64,000 nucleotides of DNA from Brumimicrobium sp035497735 (GCA_035497735.1 DATJCX010000004.1:13347-77346), one strand, 5' to 3'; counted from the first letter of the stretch, positions 1 through 9,646 are shown. Notes: generated by a model from the sequence alone, not told the origin. Translations and numbers: made by a program.

Positions 1-2328
1 CATTTAAGAGGTAGAAAAGTAGAGATCTTCCCAGACTTCTTAACAGGGGGAATGGCGGATTTTTCTAATTATAATGATGGACTTCGAGGAGGAAGAGTCC
101 GCGTTAGAGCAAAAATCAATAAAGTAGATAATAAAACATTAAGTATTACCGAAATTCCTTTTGGTACCACTACAACATCTTTGATCGAATCGATTTTAAA
201 AGCCAATGATAAAGGGCAAATTAAAATCCGTAAGATTGATGATAATACAGCTGCAGAAGCGGAAATTTTAATTCACTTAGGTCCTGGAGTCTCTCCTGAT
301 AAGTTGATAGATGCTTTGTATGCTTTTACTGATTGTGAAGTTTCTGTTTCACCGAACTCAACAGTAATTCATGAAGATACTCCTAAGTTTTTAGGAGCTT
401 CTGAAATTTTAAAATACAATACGAATAATACGGTTAAACTATTAAAGTTAGAACTGGAAATTCGTCGTGATGAACTATTGGAACAGTGGCATTTTAGTTC
501 GCTTGAAAGAATATTCATCGAAAATAAAGTGTACAGTTTAATCGAAGACGAGGAAACATGGGAAGGCGTTATTCAAGCAATTGATGATGGATTAAAGCCT
601 TATACAGGACATTTAAAGCGAGAGGTTACCAGAGATGATATATTGCGCTTGACGGAAATTAAAATTAAGAGAATTTCTAAGTTTGATAAGTTTAAAGCAG
701 ACGAGATAATTCAAAAAATTGAAGATGAATTAGCGGAGGTGATCGCTAATATTGAAAATATTATAGAATTTGCTGTTGACTATTTCAAGGATTTAAAGAA
801 GAGATTCGGAGAAGGAAAAGAAAGGAAGACAGAAATTCGTGTGTTTGACAATATCAATGCTTCTAAAGTAATTATTGCAAACGAAAAGCTTTATGTTGAC
901 TTCAAAGAAGGTTTCATCGGTTATAAACTGAAGAAAGGAGATTTCGTTGAAGATTGTTCTGAAATTGATGATATCATTTTATTCTTCGATTCAGGAAAAA
1001 TGATGGTGACCAAGATTGCTGACAAGAAGTTCGTTGGAAAAAACATTATACATGCTGCGGTATGGAAAAGAGGAGACAAGCGAACGATTTATCACGTAGT
1101 TTACAAAGATGGTAAGTCAAGCAACTCGTATATGAAACGTTTTTACGTGGACTCTATAACTAGGGATAGAGAATATGATGTAATGTCAGGCAAAAAAGGT
1201 AGTGTTTTACACTACTTCTCTGTTCATCCAAATGGAGAGAGTGAAGTGATTTCAATTACATTGAAGTCCAGCGTGCATCTTAAGAAATTAAAGTTTGATA
1301 TTGATTTAGGAGATCAGTTGATCAAAGGTAGAAGTTCGAAAGGAAATATCATTAGTAAGCATCCTATTTCTAAAGTTGTTCAGAAAGAAGTTGGAGATTC
1401 TACATTATCTGCTAGAAAAATCTGGTATGATGAAATCGTAGGTCGTTTAAATGATGAAAATCGCGGGAAATTCCTTGGTCAATTTAAAGGAGATGATAGA
1501 ATTTTAACTTTATATAAAAACGGAGAATACCGTCTCTCCGGTATCGATTTATCAACGCACTTTGCGGATGATATGATACACATTGAGAAATGGGATCCGG
1601 AAAAACCTATTTCAGCTGTTTATTACGACCCAGAAAAGGAAATGCATTATGCAAAGCGTTTCTTATGTGAGGTGACAACCGATAGACGTGTACCTTTTAT
1701 TATCGAAACGGAAGGAGCGGAATTAAATACGGTTTCAACAGCGCTAGAGCCTGAAATTCGAATTGTTTACAATAAGTTATTGCGAGAAACAAAGCATTTA
1801 CCAGATAGATTGGTTCGTTTGGATGAATTCATTGAGGTAAAGGGCATGAAGGCAATTGGTAATCAATTAGAGAAACTCAAAACAAAGAGTATCGAATTAA
1901 CCCATCCAATTGAAGGTGATGTTTCCGAAACCGTCGAGGAGGAGGTTGAAGATATAGAGGAAGACGAAGATGAAACAGTTGACGCTATAAATACGGGGAA
2001 AACCGAAGAAGAGGCGACGGATGGGAAGAAAGAAACTGATGAATCAGCTAAGAAAACTTCAACTGAAGACACTACTGAAAAGAAAGTGGTAGCTAAACCT
2101 GATGAAACTTCAAAAACAACGGGAAAAGATGAGGCGAAAGCCAAAGCTGATGTTCTCTTTGAACTAGACGATAAGTCGATTGAGGAGGTTCCGAAACCAA
2201 AGCCTAAACCAAGAAGTTTGTCCCGAAGAATTCAGCCGACACCGGATAGACCTGCTCAAGAAATAGAATGGGACTTATTTAGTCAAGAGGAGAAGGACAA
2301 GATAAATAAAAAGGAGAAAGACAAGTAA
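1..2328 (+). CDS. parC: DNA topoisomerase IV subunit A (ParC/GyrA family), 5'-truncated by window edge
   Basis: This is the DNA-cutting subunit of a type IIA topoisomerase, which decatenates or relaxes chromosomes together with ParE/GyrB. The reading frame is open from base 1. The residues PDFLTGG just before the ATG at 52 match the conserved PDFPTGG segment of the GyrA/ParC breakage domain, so that ATG is internal. The catalytic tyrosine and N-terminal winged helix lie outside the window. What remains is the tower and coiled coil (IIRK.., EDELAEVIANIENI), then a C-terminal beta-pinwheel, then about 130 residues of acidic/lysine/threonine-rich tail with proline-lysine repeats. I see no QRRGGKG-type GyrA box, which favours ParC over GyrA. 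priA follows after about 45 bp on the same strand. The family is certain; ParC versus GyrA is likely but not proven. Confidence 0.9.
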   Translation, partial: HLRGRKVEIFPDFLTGGMADFSNYNDGLRGGRVRVRAKINKVDNKTLSITEIPFGTTTTSLIESILKANDKGQIKIRKIDDNTAAEAEILIHLGPGVSPDKLIDALYAFTDCEVSVSPNSTVIHEDTPKFLGASEILKYNTNNTVKLLKLELEIRRDELLEQWHFSSLERIFIENKVYSLIEDEETWEGVIQAIDDGLKPYTGHLKREVTRDDILRLTEIKIKRISKFDKFKADEIIQKIEDELAEVIANIENIIEFAVDYFKDLKKRFGEGKERKTEIRVFDNINASKVIIANEKLYVDFKEGFIGYKLKKGDFVEDCSEIDDIILFFDSGKMMVTKIADKKFVGKNIIHAAVWKRGDKRTIYHVVYKDGKSSNSYMKRFYVDSITRDREYDVMSGKKGSVLHYFSVHPNGESEVISITLKSSVHLKKLKFDIDLGDQLIKGRSSKGNIISKHPISKVVQKEVGDSTLSARKIWYDEIVGRLNDENRGKFLGQFKGDDRILTLYKNGEYRLSGIDLSTHFADDMIHIEKWDPEKPISAVYYDPEKEMHYAKRFLCEVTTDRRVPFIIETEGAELNTVSTALEPEIRIVYNKLLRETKHLPDRLVRLDEFIEVKGMKAIGNQLEKLKTKSIELTHPIEGDVSETVEEEVEDIEEDEDETVDAINTGKTEEEATDGKKETDESAKKTSTEDTTEKKVVAKPDETSKTTGKDEAKAKADVLFELDDKSIEEVPKPKPKPRSLSRRIQPTPDRPAQEIEWDLFSQEEKDKINKKEKDK

Positions 2329-2373
2329 TAACGTGAATTTCTTCAAAAACGAAGAGTAGAAGCAGTTGATTTC

Positions 2374-4857
2374 ATGCAAGACAGAAAAACCATATTTGTT
2401 GATGTTGTAATGCCCATTCCCATACACAACTTGTTTACCTATCGTGTTCCTTTCGAGATGAACGAGCACGCAAAGGTAGGAGTTCGTGTTGTGGTACCTT
2501 TTGGACGTTCAAAACTGCAAACAGGTATCGTGGTTAAAGTGCATGAAGAAGTTCCCACTTATCAAACAAAATTAGTAGAAGCCGTACTTGATGAAGAGCC
2601 TATTATCATAGGGAGACAATGGAAGTTGTGGAATTGGATTGCGGAATATTATATGTCGCCTATTGGTGATGTGATGAACGCAGCACTTCCTTCCAACTTT
2701 AAATTGGGTAGTGAAACCAAAGTGATTTTGTACCCATATGGCGAAATCAATACAGATATTCTAACAGACCGTGAATACCAAGTGTATGAAGCACTTGAAA
2801 TTCGAGGTGAACTAGATTTAAAAGAAATTTCAGAAATTCTAGGAATAAAAACCATACAACCTGTCATTAAATCTATGATAGAGAAGCGTGCGATTATTTC
2901 TACCGAAGAATTAAAACAAAAATATAAGCCAAAAACGCAACTGTTTATTGAGTTGGCGGCAGAATATCAATCTGAAGCTAACTTAGAAGCATTAATTAAT
3001 GATTTAGAAGGTAATAAGCGAAAACGAAAGCAACTGCAGGCTGTTATGATTTACCTGCAGTTAGGTGGATTTAAAAACAATACCGTTGTACCCATACTTC
3101 GAACAGCTTTAGTTGAAAAAAATGCATCTTTATCTTCTATAAATACATTGGAGAAAGATGGTGTTTTTACGGTAACTTTAAAAGAAATGTCTCGATTAGA
3201 TGAATTAGGAGACGCTAGTAGTGAGTTTAAGGAATTGTCTGAAGACCAGTTGCGTGCATTAGATGAGATAAAGGAATCGTTTAAAGAAAAAGACGTAACA
3301 CTTTTACACGGAGTGACCGGTTCTGGAAAAACAGAAGTTTATGTTGAGCTAATCCAAGACCAGTTAGACAAAGGAAATCAAGTCTTGTTTTTATTGCCAG
3401 AAATTGCCCTAACGACACAGCTAATTCAACGACTTCAGAAATATTTCGGAAACAAAATAGGTGTTTATCACTCCCGATTTAATCAGAACGAAAGAATTGA
3501 AATTTGGAATTCATTATTACACAACGATAAAACGAAATTCCAAATTATTTTAGGTGCTCGAAGCTCAGTTTTCCTTCCTTTTAGAAGTTTGGGACTTATC
3601 ATCGTAGATGAGGAACATGAATCATCTTTTAAACAATATGATCCAAGTCCAAGATACAACGGAAGAGATACAGCAATTGTGTTGGGTACTTTGCATAAAG
3701 CTAAAGTTTTACTAGGTTCGGCAACACCGGCAATGGAAACTTACTTTAATGCAGCAGAAGGTAAGTATGGTCTCGTCAAGCTAGACAAACGTTTTGGGAA
3801 TCTTCAATTACCAGAGATTTTTACAGCGAATATTAAAAAAGAGAAGAAGGAGAGAACCATGCAGTCTATTTTTTCCAGTTTCTTAATGGAGAAAATGAGA
3901 GATGCGCTTAACAATGGTGAACAAATAATTCTTTTTCAAAATAGAAGAGGGTATAACCCAGTTTGGGCGTGTGAAGTTTGTGGATGGAATCCAAAATGTA
4001 TGAACTGTGATGTTTCTTTGACCTATCACAAGCATCAAAATATTCTAAAATGTCACTATTGTAGCTACTTTACACAACCGATTGGCTCTTGTCCAGAATG
4101 TGGAAGTCATAAACTGAAAATGATTGGTTTTGGAACTGAAAAGATTGAAGATGAGTTAACTATTTTCATTCCTGGTGTTCGTGTACAGCGTTTGGATTTA
4201 GATACTACCCGACAAAAGAATAGCTATGAAACTATTTTAGATGATTTTAAGGATAGAAAAATAGATATCCTAGTTGGTACTCAAATGGTAACCAAAGGTT
4301 TAGATTTTGACAATGTGAGTCTTGTAGGAATACTAGACGCAGACACAATGCTTAATCGACCTGATTTTAGGGCCTTTGAAAGAAGTTACCAGTTGATGTC
4401 CCAAGTAGCAGGTAGAGCAGGAAGAAAGCATAAACGAGGAACTGTAGTCATTCAAACATACGATCCTGACCATTGGGTAATTCAATATGTCATCAACCAT
4501 GATTATTTGGGAATGTACAACACGAATATTATAGAACGTAAGAACTTTTTTTATCCTCCGTTTTATAAAATTATCAGTTTGACTATTAAACATAGAGACC
4601 CAGTTAAATTGGACTTTGCAGCTGCTGAATTAGCAGGAATGTTAAAAAGCATCTTTGGTTCTCGCGTTTTAGGTCCAGAATACCCCATTGTCAAACGAAT
4701 ACAGAATTATTATTTAAAAAATATACGCATAAAAGTGGAGCGAGAAGCTTCTAACAAAAAGGTAAAAGAACTGCTTAAGCAAAATATAGATAAATTTTAT
4801 ACTGTTCCGATGAATAAGTCAATACAGATAGTTATTGACGTTGATCCACTGAATTAG
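2374..4857 (+). CDS. priA: Primosomal protein N' (PriA helicase)
   Basis: PriA is a superfamily 2 3'-to-5' helicase that reloads DnaB at stalled replication forks. At 827 residues it is of normal length. A DNA-binding N-terminal domain (FVDVVMPIPIHNLFTYRVP) is followed by the Walker A motif GVTGSGKTEVY near residue 312 and the Walker B box DEEHESSFKQYDP near 412. The zinc-binding insert has paired cysteines (CEVC, CMNC, CHYC, CPEC) between about 530 and 575. Helicase motifs V and VI appear as GTQMVTKGLDFDN and QVAGRAGRKHKRG. The ATG at 2374 begins the conserved N terminus. The gene lies close behind parC, so the two may be co-transcribed, giving a replication/repair neighbourhood. Confidence 0.97.
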   Translation: MQDRKTIFVDVVMPIPIHNLFTYRVPFEMNEHAKVGVRVVVPFGRSKLQTGIVVKVHEEVPTYQTKLVEAVLDEEPIIIGRQWKLWNWIAEYYMSPIGDVMNAALPSNFKLGSETKVILYPYGEINTDILTDREYQVYEALEIRGELDLKEISEILGIKTIQPVIKSMIEKRAIISTEELKQKYKPKTQLFIELAAEYQSEANLEALINDLEGNKRKRKQLQAVMIYLQLGGFKNNTVVPILRTALVEKNASLSSINTLEKDGVFTVTLKEMSRLDELGDASSEFKELSEDQLRALDEIKESFKEKDVTLLHGVTGSGKTEVYVELIQDQLDKGNQVLFLLPEIALTTQLIQRLQKYFGNKIGVYHSRFNQNERIEIWNSLLHNDKTKFQIILGARSSVFLPFRSLGLIIVDEEHESSFKQYDPSPRYNGRDTAIVLGTLHKAKVLLGSATPAMETYFNAAEGKYGLVKLDKRFGNLQLPEIFTANIKKEKKERTMQSIFSSFLMEKMRDALNNGEQIILFQNRRGYNPVWACEVCGWNPKCMNCDVSLTYHKHQNILKCHYCSYFTQPIGSCPECGSHKLKMIGFGTEKIEDELTIFIPGVRVQRLDLDTTRQKNSYETILDDFKDRKIDILVGTQMVTKGLDFDNVSLVGILDADTMLNRPDFRAFERSYQLMSQVAGRAGRKHKRGTVVIQTYDPDHWVIQYVINHDYLGMYNTNIIERKNFFYPPFYKIISLTIKHRDPVKLDFAAAELAGMLKSIFGSRVLGPEYPIVKRIQNYYLKNIRIKVEREASNKKVKELLKQNIDKFYTVPMNKSIQIVIDVDPLN

Positions 4858-4901
4858 AAGGATAAATCTAAAAATGGAATAGATTTTGAAGCACAAATGA
4901 T

Positions 4902-5771
4902 ATGATGAAAACAACTTTATTTCTATTGACTATAATTCTAACTGTAAGTTATTCAATAGCTCAGGACTTTTCTGGTTCTTGGTCGGGCTTTTTAATGACG
5001 GGTGGAAAGGATATGGAGAGTTCTGATATCATCTATCTTTCTATTGAAGGAATGAGCGAAAAGGTAACGGGTTTATCGCGTATAGAATTGTTGAATGATG
5101 AAATGGAATTTGCCGTTAAGTCTTTTAATGGAACAGTTTCAGGGAATACCATCAAACTCACCGAAGATATCGTTCGTCGTTCTTCAAAAACACGTAAGTC
5201 ACCTGAATGTAAGCTAAACTTTGATCTCGTTTATGATGCTGAAAAAGCTTATTTAAAAGGAACTTTCCTAAGTTCGGACTGTAGAAACAACATGGGAGAA
5301 GTGTTATTCTTTCGATCAGACCATGAAGTAAATATTGAGAAAGAGCCAACAACTTCGCATGCTTGGAAGCATTTCTTCATTCGAAATTATAAAAAGGGAT
5401 ATCCAGCACCAGAAGTGATGAGAGAAGAACAAAAGAACTTTAAATTTAAAGCCATTTACTTCGACCATGATAAATCAGAGATTAAGCCAGAGTATTATGA
5501 CTATTTAAATAAAATGGCGAGAGTTTTGGACGGTATTCACGATTTACGTGTGAAAGTTACGGGACATACAGATGCTATCGGGACTGATGGTTACAACATG
5601 GGGCTATCAGAGCGTAGGTCGGATGCTATTCGTGCTTATTTCAAAACACAGGGAGTTAATCCAGAAAAATTAGTAATCGACTTTAAAGGCAAGCGAGAAC
5701 CTATTGACTCAAACGACACTAAAGAAGGGAAGCAAAGAAATAGGCGAGTTGTTTTTGAATTTGCTTACTAG
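4902..5771 (+). CDS. OmpA-family peptidoglycan-binding outer-membrane protein
   Basis: This is a 289-residue exported protein. A signal peptide of about 20 residues (TIILTVSYSIAQ) precedes a beta-rich N-terminal region of about 130 residues that I do not recognise. The C-terminal OmpA domain (about residues 180-289) shows FDHDKSEIKPEYYDYL, VTGHTDAIGTDGYNMGLSER and QRNRRVVFEF. The NxxLSxxRA-like segment and the final arginines are those expected to bind diaminopimelate in peptidoglycan. The start could be either of two consecutive ATGs, 4902 or 4905. It begins 44 bp after priA. An anchoring role between outer membrane and cell wall is inferred from the family. Confidence 0.88.
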   Translation: MMKTTLFLLTIILTVSYSIAQDFSGSWSGFLMTGGKDMESSDIIYLSIEGMSEKVTGLSRIELLNDEMEFAVKSFNGTVSGNTIKLTEDIVRRSSKTRKSPECKLNFDLVYDAEKAYLKGTFLSSDCRNNMGEVLFFRSDHEVNIEKEPTTSHAWKHFFIRNYKKGYPAPEVMREEQKNFKFKAIYFDHDKSEIKPEYYDYLNKMARVLDGIHDLRVKVTGHTDAIGTDGYNMGLSERRSDAIRAYFKTQGVNPEKLVIDFKGKREPIDSNDTKEGKQRNRRVVFEFAY

Positions 5772-5809
5772 GAATCCAATCTTATAAATGGCACTTACTT
5801 TTTTAATCG

Positions 5810-5844
5810 ACTTAAAGTAATACTTATTGTTGTTTACTTTAAGT
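5810..5844. terminator. AT-rich inverted repeat after the OmpA gene
   Basis: Arms ACTTAAAGTAA (5810-5820) and TTACTTTAAGT (5834-5844) are perfectly complementary over 11 bp with a 13-base loop. It lies 40 bp after the OmpA gene stop. There is no long T-run, so termination is only a guess; it could also be a protein-binding dyad. Confidence 0.4.
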
Positions 5845-6010
5845 GTGTAGATAGTCAATTCTTTGTGTTTTTGTTAAAGTTTAGGATTTTTGTTCTAACT
5901 TCCATTTAAACCTTCTATATTCCCAATTGAATATAAAATAATACGCCAATAACTTTTCAACAAATCATCTTTTTGAAAGTAAATAGGAGCGCTTATCGAC
6001 AAAAACTTTA

Positions 6011-6019
6011 TACATTTGC
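6011..6019 (+). promoter_or_regulatory. Bacteroidetes-type -7 element of pyrE
   Basis: TACATTTGC matches the TAnnTTTG -7 box recognised by the Bacteroidetes primary sigma factor. It ends only five bases before the ATG at 6024, so the transcript would start at or right beside the start codon. No well-spaced TTTG -33 box is visible; the nearest TTTG, at 5972-5975, is too far upstream. Confidence 0.55.
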
Positions 6020-6023
6020 AAAT

Positions 6024-6665
6024 ATGATAAATGATGTAGATACAGCCGTAAAGATAGCAGAGTATTTGTTACAAATTAAAGCTATCAAACTTCAGCCAAA
6101 GAATCCATTTGTATGGTCTTCTGGTTGGAATTCGCCAATTTATTGTGATAACCGAAAAACCTTATCTTATCCTGCTATTAGAACATTTGTTCGCCAAAAA
6201 TTTGCTGAAGCTATTTTAGAGGAGCATGGAAAACCTGATATGATTGCTGGTGTAGCGACAGGAGGGATTGCTATTGGAGCTTTGGTTGCGCAAGAAATGG
6301 GCTTGCCATTTATATATGTCCGTTCTTCAGCGAAAGGACATGGTTTAGGAAACCAAGTTGAAGGAGATATTACAACAGGAACGAATGTTGTTGTTATCGA
6401 AGACTTAATCTCGACTGGAGGAAGTAGTCTAAAAGCAGTTGAAGCTCTTAGAGATGCTGGTTTAACAGTGAAAGGTGTAGTGGCAATTTTTAACTATGGT
6501 TTCGACTTAGCTGAAGAAGCATTTGAAGATGCGAAATGTCCATTAATCGAACTTTCTAACTATGAAATAATGCTCGAGTTGGCACAGAAGCAAGGAATTA
6601 TTACGGCAGACGAAGTAGCTTCCCTTCAAGAATGGAGAGAGTCGCCAAGTACATGGAACAAATAA
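6024..6665 (+). CDS. pyrE: Orotate phosphoribosyltransferase
   Basis: PyrE joins orotate to PRPP to give orotidine 5'-monophosphate in pyrimidine synthesis. The PRPP loop is seen as VVVIEDLISTGGSSLKAVEA. Further family motifs are IAGVATGGIAIGALVAQ and FIYVRSSAKGHGLGNQVEG, the latter containing the flexible catalytic loop. I chose the ATG at 6024 (213 residues) because MINDVDTAVKIAEYLLQI is where homology starts and because the putative -7 box TACATTTGC sits directly upstream. The in-frame TTG at 5973 would place that box inside the gene. The next gene starts 9 bp after the stop, so the two form an operon. A leaderless transcript is possible. Confidence 0.95.
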   Translation: MINDVDTAVKIAEYLLQIKAIKLQPKNPFVWSSGWNSPIYCDNRKTLSYPAIRTFVRQKFAEAILEEHGKPDMIAGVATGGIAIGALVAQEMGLPFIYVRSSAKGHGLGNQVEGDITTGTNVVVIEDLISTGGSSLKAVEALRDAGLTVKGVVAIFNYGFDLAEEAFEDAKCPLIELSNYEIMLELAQKQGIITADEVASLQEWRESPSTWNK

Positions 6666-6674
6666 GACATTACA

Positions 6675-7082
6675 ATGAAAATAGATAGTGAAAAAACGAT
6701 AATTAATGCTACTGCAGAAGAAGTATTTAATTACTTGTCAAATGCAGAAAATATTGGGAATCTTTTGCCAAAAGACGGTGTTAAAGATTTTAAAGGAGAA
6801 CAAACACAGTGTTCTTTCAAAGTTCAAGGAGGAATTACCATTTCTCTAATTCAAACTGAATTAGTAGCAAATGATCAAATCAAGATGAAGTCAGGGGAGA
6901 AGTCTCCGTTTCCATTTGAATTAACGATTCATTTACAGCAAAGAGAAGGTAGTACGGAAGGTTACATCGCTTTTGATGGAGAAGTGAATGCTTTTCTTTC
7001 AATGATGGTTAAAACGCCTCTTACAAACTTGTTCAACTACATGTCTCATAAACTGAAGGCGGTATTCGAGCCAGAAGCTTAA
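6675..7082 (+). CDS. SRPBCC-fold (START/CoxG-like) protein
   Basis: This is a 135-residue cytosolic protein without a signal peptide. The start (IDSEKTIINATAEEVFNYLS) and the alternating beta-strand/C-terminal helix layout, ending in a long amphipathic helix, are typical of SRPBCC helix-grip proteins, which bind hydrophobic ligands. No catalytic residues can be assigned. It starts 9 bp after pyrE and is followed by a good terminator, so the two make a two-gene unit. The specific ligand and the reason for pairing with pyrE are unknown. Confidence 0.75.
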   Translation: MKIDSEKTIINATAEEVFNYLSNAENIGNLLPKDGVKDFKGEQTQCSFKVQGGITISLIQTELVANDQIKMKSGEKSPFPFELTIHLQQREGSTEGYIAFDGEVNAFLSMMVKTPLTNLFNYMSHKLKAVFEPEA

Positions 7083-7104
7083 AAATATTCAATTGATGAA
7101 AAAT

Positions 7105-7131
7105 GAGACGCCAAAATCGTCTCTTTTTTTT
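7105..7131 (+). terminator. Rho-independent terminator of the pyrE operon
   Basis: The hairpin GAGACG/CGTCTC (7105-7110 and 7118-7123) with a 7-base loop is followed by eight T residues (7124-7131). It begins 23 bp after the SRPBCC stop codon. Confidence 0.88.
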
Positions 7132-7208
7132 AACAAATGTTAATTGTAAAACAAAGCCCAAACTTTAATGTTATTCTACTATATTTATAAATAAAAAAAA
7201 CGAGAAAT

Positions 7209-7607
7209 ATGATGACGCCTGCAAAAATTGAAGTGAGATTTAGAGATTGTGACATGATGGGACATGTGAACAATGCTGTTTACCTAAGCTATTTCGAGCA
7301 AACAAGAATGCACTATCTAGAACAACTTATCGGTAGAGATTGGAACTATCAGGAATTTGGTACACTTTTAGTTAAAAATGAAGTAAGTTACTTAAAGCCA
7401 GTTCATTTAAATGATCCTGTGGAAATTTACTTATTTTTGGAGGAAGTAGGGACAAAAAGTTTTACCTTTGGTTACAAGGTGATGGTAAATAATGAAGTAA
7501 CGACTTTGGGAAGTTCTAAACTTGTTTGTTTTGATTTTAAAATAAATAAAAGTGTTCCTGTATTTCCTGAGTTTATTGAAGCTTTTAAAAAATTAGAAAC
7601 AAAATGA
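7209..7607 (+). CDS. Hotdog-fold acyl-CoA thioesterase (4HBT family)
   Basis: The 132-residue protein begins with RFRDCDMMGHVNNAVYLSYF, the active-site block of 4-hydroxybenzoyl-CoA/YbgC-type thioesterases; the aspartate in this block is the usual catalytic residue. It has the usual single-hotdog length. It hydrolyses an acyl-CoA of unknown chain. Two tandem ATGs (7209, 7212) could serve as start. Its stop codon overlaps the ATG of the next gene (ATGA), so they are translationally coupled. Substrate not predictable. Confidence 0.9.
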   Translation: MMTPAKIEVRFRDCDMMGHVNNAVYLSYFEQTRMHYLEQLIGRDWNYQEFGTLLVKNEVSYLKPVHLNDPVEIYLFLEEVGTKSFTFGYKVMVNNEVTTLGSSKLVCFDFKINKSVPVFPEFIEAFKKLETK

Positions 7608-8719
7608 TAAAAAATCTCATTCTTATATTCGCACTTATTTTTGGCTCGCTAACGCTGTCTGCTCAAACTGATTTTGGAGCTAAAAGAGGACCTTGTTTTT
7701 TAAAGTCTGCTGAAAGAGCTGGACAGAAATATGTGGATTGGGAATGTGATGATTTTGATCAAATAGTTGACTGTAACGAAGCTTTAGAAGGAGAACCAGG
7801 TTCGAATTTGGTTTTTACACGCTCTGGCGGTAGTCCTTTTACAGGAGAATGTGAAACTTGTCACATGAACGGTTTAAGAGAGCATTATATGCGTTTTGTG
7901 AATGGTAGAGTGTCTGGAACGGATACTTCATACTACGATACAGGTTGTCCGCAAGTGGTAAGAACGCATGTTGAAGGCGTGGAAAATGGAAGATGGACGT
8001 ATTATCAAGATTCATCTGGTTTAGTGGCTTGGGAAATTGAATATTTCAATGGAGAAAAGCACGGACAATCCATTTTCTTTAGACAACGCTTGGTTGGAAC
8101 TGACAGGGTTAAAATTACGGTGGATGAAGTAGAACAAACTATTACCTACGGTGTTTATGAAAATGACACGGTGAAAGTTGAGAATTATGTGGGGGGTGTT
8201 CTAGAAGGAAAGAAGAAAGAGTATTATTTCACACATTCTAAACTGAAAAAAGAAGTTAACTATAAACAAGGTGTGCTTCATGGTCCATTTATCGAATACA
8301 AAAGAGAAGGGGGTGTGCTTCAGGAGTTAAACTATGACATGGGAAGAAAGGACGGAGATTGGAAGTATTATTACGACAATGGAAGTCTGTTGAAAACAGA
8401 AAGTTGGAACAAAGACATCAAAGAAGGAACGTTTAAAACCTTTTATATTCAAGGAACAATCCAATCCATTGAAAACTATAGAAAAGGATTGGAGCATGGA
8501 GAGTTTATAGAACGTTTTCCTGACGATAAGATAAAACGAGAAGCCTTTTATAAGAAAGGTGTCTTGGTTGAAGAGCACGTTTACGACAAATGGGGGAATG
8601 AAATTTCTACATTCGGTGTTGCTTCAAATAAAAACGATGAAGACGATGCTTTACCGGAAGAAGGAGGTAAAAAGAAGAAAGCAAAAAAAAGTAAAAAGGA
8701 GAAAAAAAGCAAAGATTAG
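7604..8719 (+). CDS. Secreted MORN-2 (YwqK-like) repeat protein
   Basis: An N-terminal signal peptide (FALIFGSLTLSAQ) is followed by a cysteine-containing region and then about seven short repeats of the pattern NGxxxGxWxxYYxxG (for example DGDWKYYYDNGSLLKTESW), the MORN-2 type. The protein ends in a lysine-rich tail of about 25 residues (KKKKAKKSKKEKKSKD). It is 371 residues long and overlaps the thioesterase by 4 bp. Proteins like this are often auto-annotated as YwqK-family antitoxins, but there is no toxin gene beside it and the signal peptide argues for a cell-envelope protein. Function unknown. Confidence 0.75.
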   Translation: MIKNLILIFALIFGSLTLSAQTDFGAKRGPCFLKSAERAGQKYVDWECDDFDQIVDCNEALEGEPGSNLVFTRSGGSPFTGECETCHMNGLREHYMRFVNGRVSGTDTSYYDTGCPQVVRTHVEGVENGRWTYYQDSSGLVAWEIEYFNGEKHGQSIFFRQRLVGTDRVKITVDEVEQTITYGVYENDTVKVENYVGGVLEGKKKEYYFTHSKLKKEVNYKQGVLHGPFIEYKREGGVLQELNYDMGRKDGDWKYYYDNGSLLKTESWNKDIKEGTFKTFYIQGTIQSIENYRKGLEHGEFIERFPDDKIKREAFYKKGVLVEEHVYDKWGNEISTFGVASNKNDEDDALPEEGGKKKKAKKSKKEKKSKD

Positions 8720-8839
8720 TTTATACTCCTCTGGTTTAGTAGGCTTTTAACAAGCATTCGTGCATAAGATAACTCGCTAAGTCTTTAGCGACTAAATATC
8801 TTCTTTAAATTTACAGCAGAATCAAATTACAAGATAAAA

Positions 8840-9646
8840 TTGGATAGAATCACTGAACAGTCGAGTAAATATGACAATTTAGAACAGTTGTCAGCACAAG
8901 AATTATTAACAGCTATGAACAAAGAAGACCAAACGGTTCCTTTGGCTGTTGAGAAAATCATCCCTGAAATTTCTGCTTTTGTTGAAGAAGCATTGGTGCG
9001 AATGAAAAGTGGGGGAAGATTGTTTTATTTAGGTGCTGGAACAAGTGGAAGGTTGGGAATATTAGACGCTTCAGAATGTCCGCCTACCTTCGGGGTTGAG
9101 CAAGGTGTTGTAGTTGGACTAATTGCCGGTGGTGATGCAGCTATTAGAATCGCCGTTGAAAATGCGGAAGATAATACTGATTTGGGCTGGAAAGAATTGC
9201 TAGAATACAATTTGACAAAAGATGATATCGTTGTTGGAATCGCTGCATCGGGAACGACGCCTTATGTTTTAGGTGCTCTTGAAAAAGCGAATGAAAATGG
9301 TAATTTAACAGGAGGAATTACTTGTAATCCTGGAAGTCCATTAAGCCAATTAGCGAAGCATCCTATGGTTGCTGTCGTAGGACCTGAATTTGTTACTGGA
9401 AGTACACGTATGAAGTCGGGAACGGCTCAGAAATTGATTTTAAATATGATTTCAACATCATTGATGATTGGTTTAGGACGTGTTCAAGGAAATAAAATGG
9501 TGGATATGCAATTATCCAATGCTAAATTGGTGATTCGTGGTGCTAAAATGGTTGCTGAACAATGTAATATTGATTTTGAAGAAGCAAAAGACCTGTTGTT
9601 GAAACATGGTTCCGTAAGAAAAGCGGTAACTGCTTATCTTAAGTAA
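8840..9646 (+). CDS. murQ: N-acetylmuramic acid 6-phosphate etherase (TTG start)
   Basis: MurQ cleaves the lactyl ether of MurNAc-6-phosphate during cell-wall recycling. Family hallmarks are the N-terminal xDRITEQSSKYDNL, GRLFYLGAGTSGRLGILDAS and the SIS-fold block VGIAASGTTPYVLGAL, then GSTRMKSGTAQKL. The start codon is TTG at 8840. No in-frame ATG lies nearby upstream, and the next ATG (residue 26) would remove the conserved RITE segment. At 268 residues it lacks part of the extra C-terminal helical region of longer homologues such as the E. coli enzyme. I see no murK/anmK partner in the window. A TAAATTTAC stretch about 25 bp upstream may be a weak -7 box. Confidence 0.94.
   Translation: MDRITEQSSKYDNLEQLSAQELLTAMNKEDQTVPLAVEKIIPEISAFVEEALVRMKSGGRLFYLGAGTSGRLGILDASECPPTFGVEQGVVVGLIAGGDAAIRIAVENAEDNTDLGWKELLEYNLTKDDIVVGIAASGTTPYVLGALEKANENGNLTGGITCNPGSPLSQLAKHPMVAVVGPEFVTGSTRMKSGTAQKLILNMISTSLMIGLGRVQGNKMVDMQLSNAKLVIRGAKMVAEQCNIDFEEAKDLLLKHGSVRKAVTAYLK

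Noticed and set aside
7604..8719. Toxin-antitoxin antitoxin (YwqK label)
   Set aside because: No toxin neighbour; signal peptide and MORN-2 repeats fit an envelope protein better.
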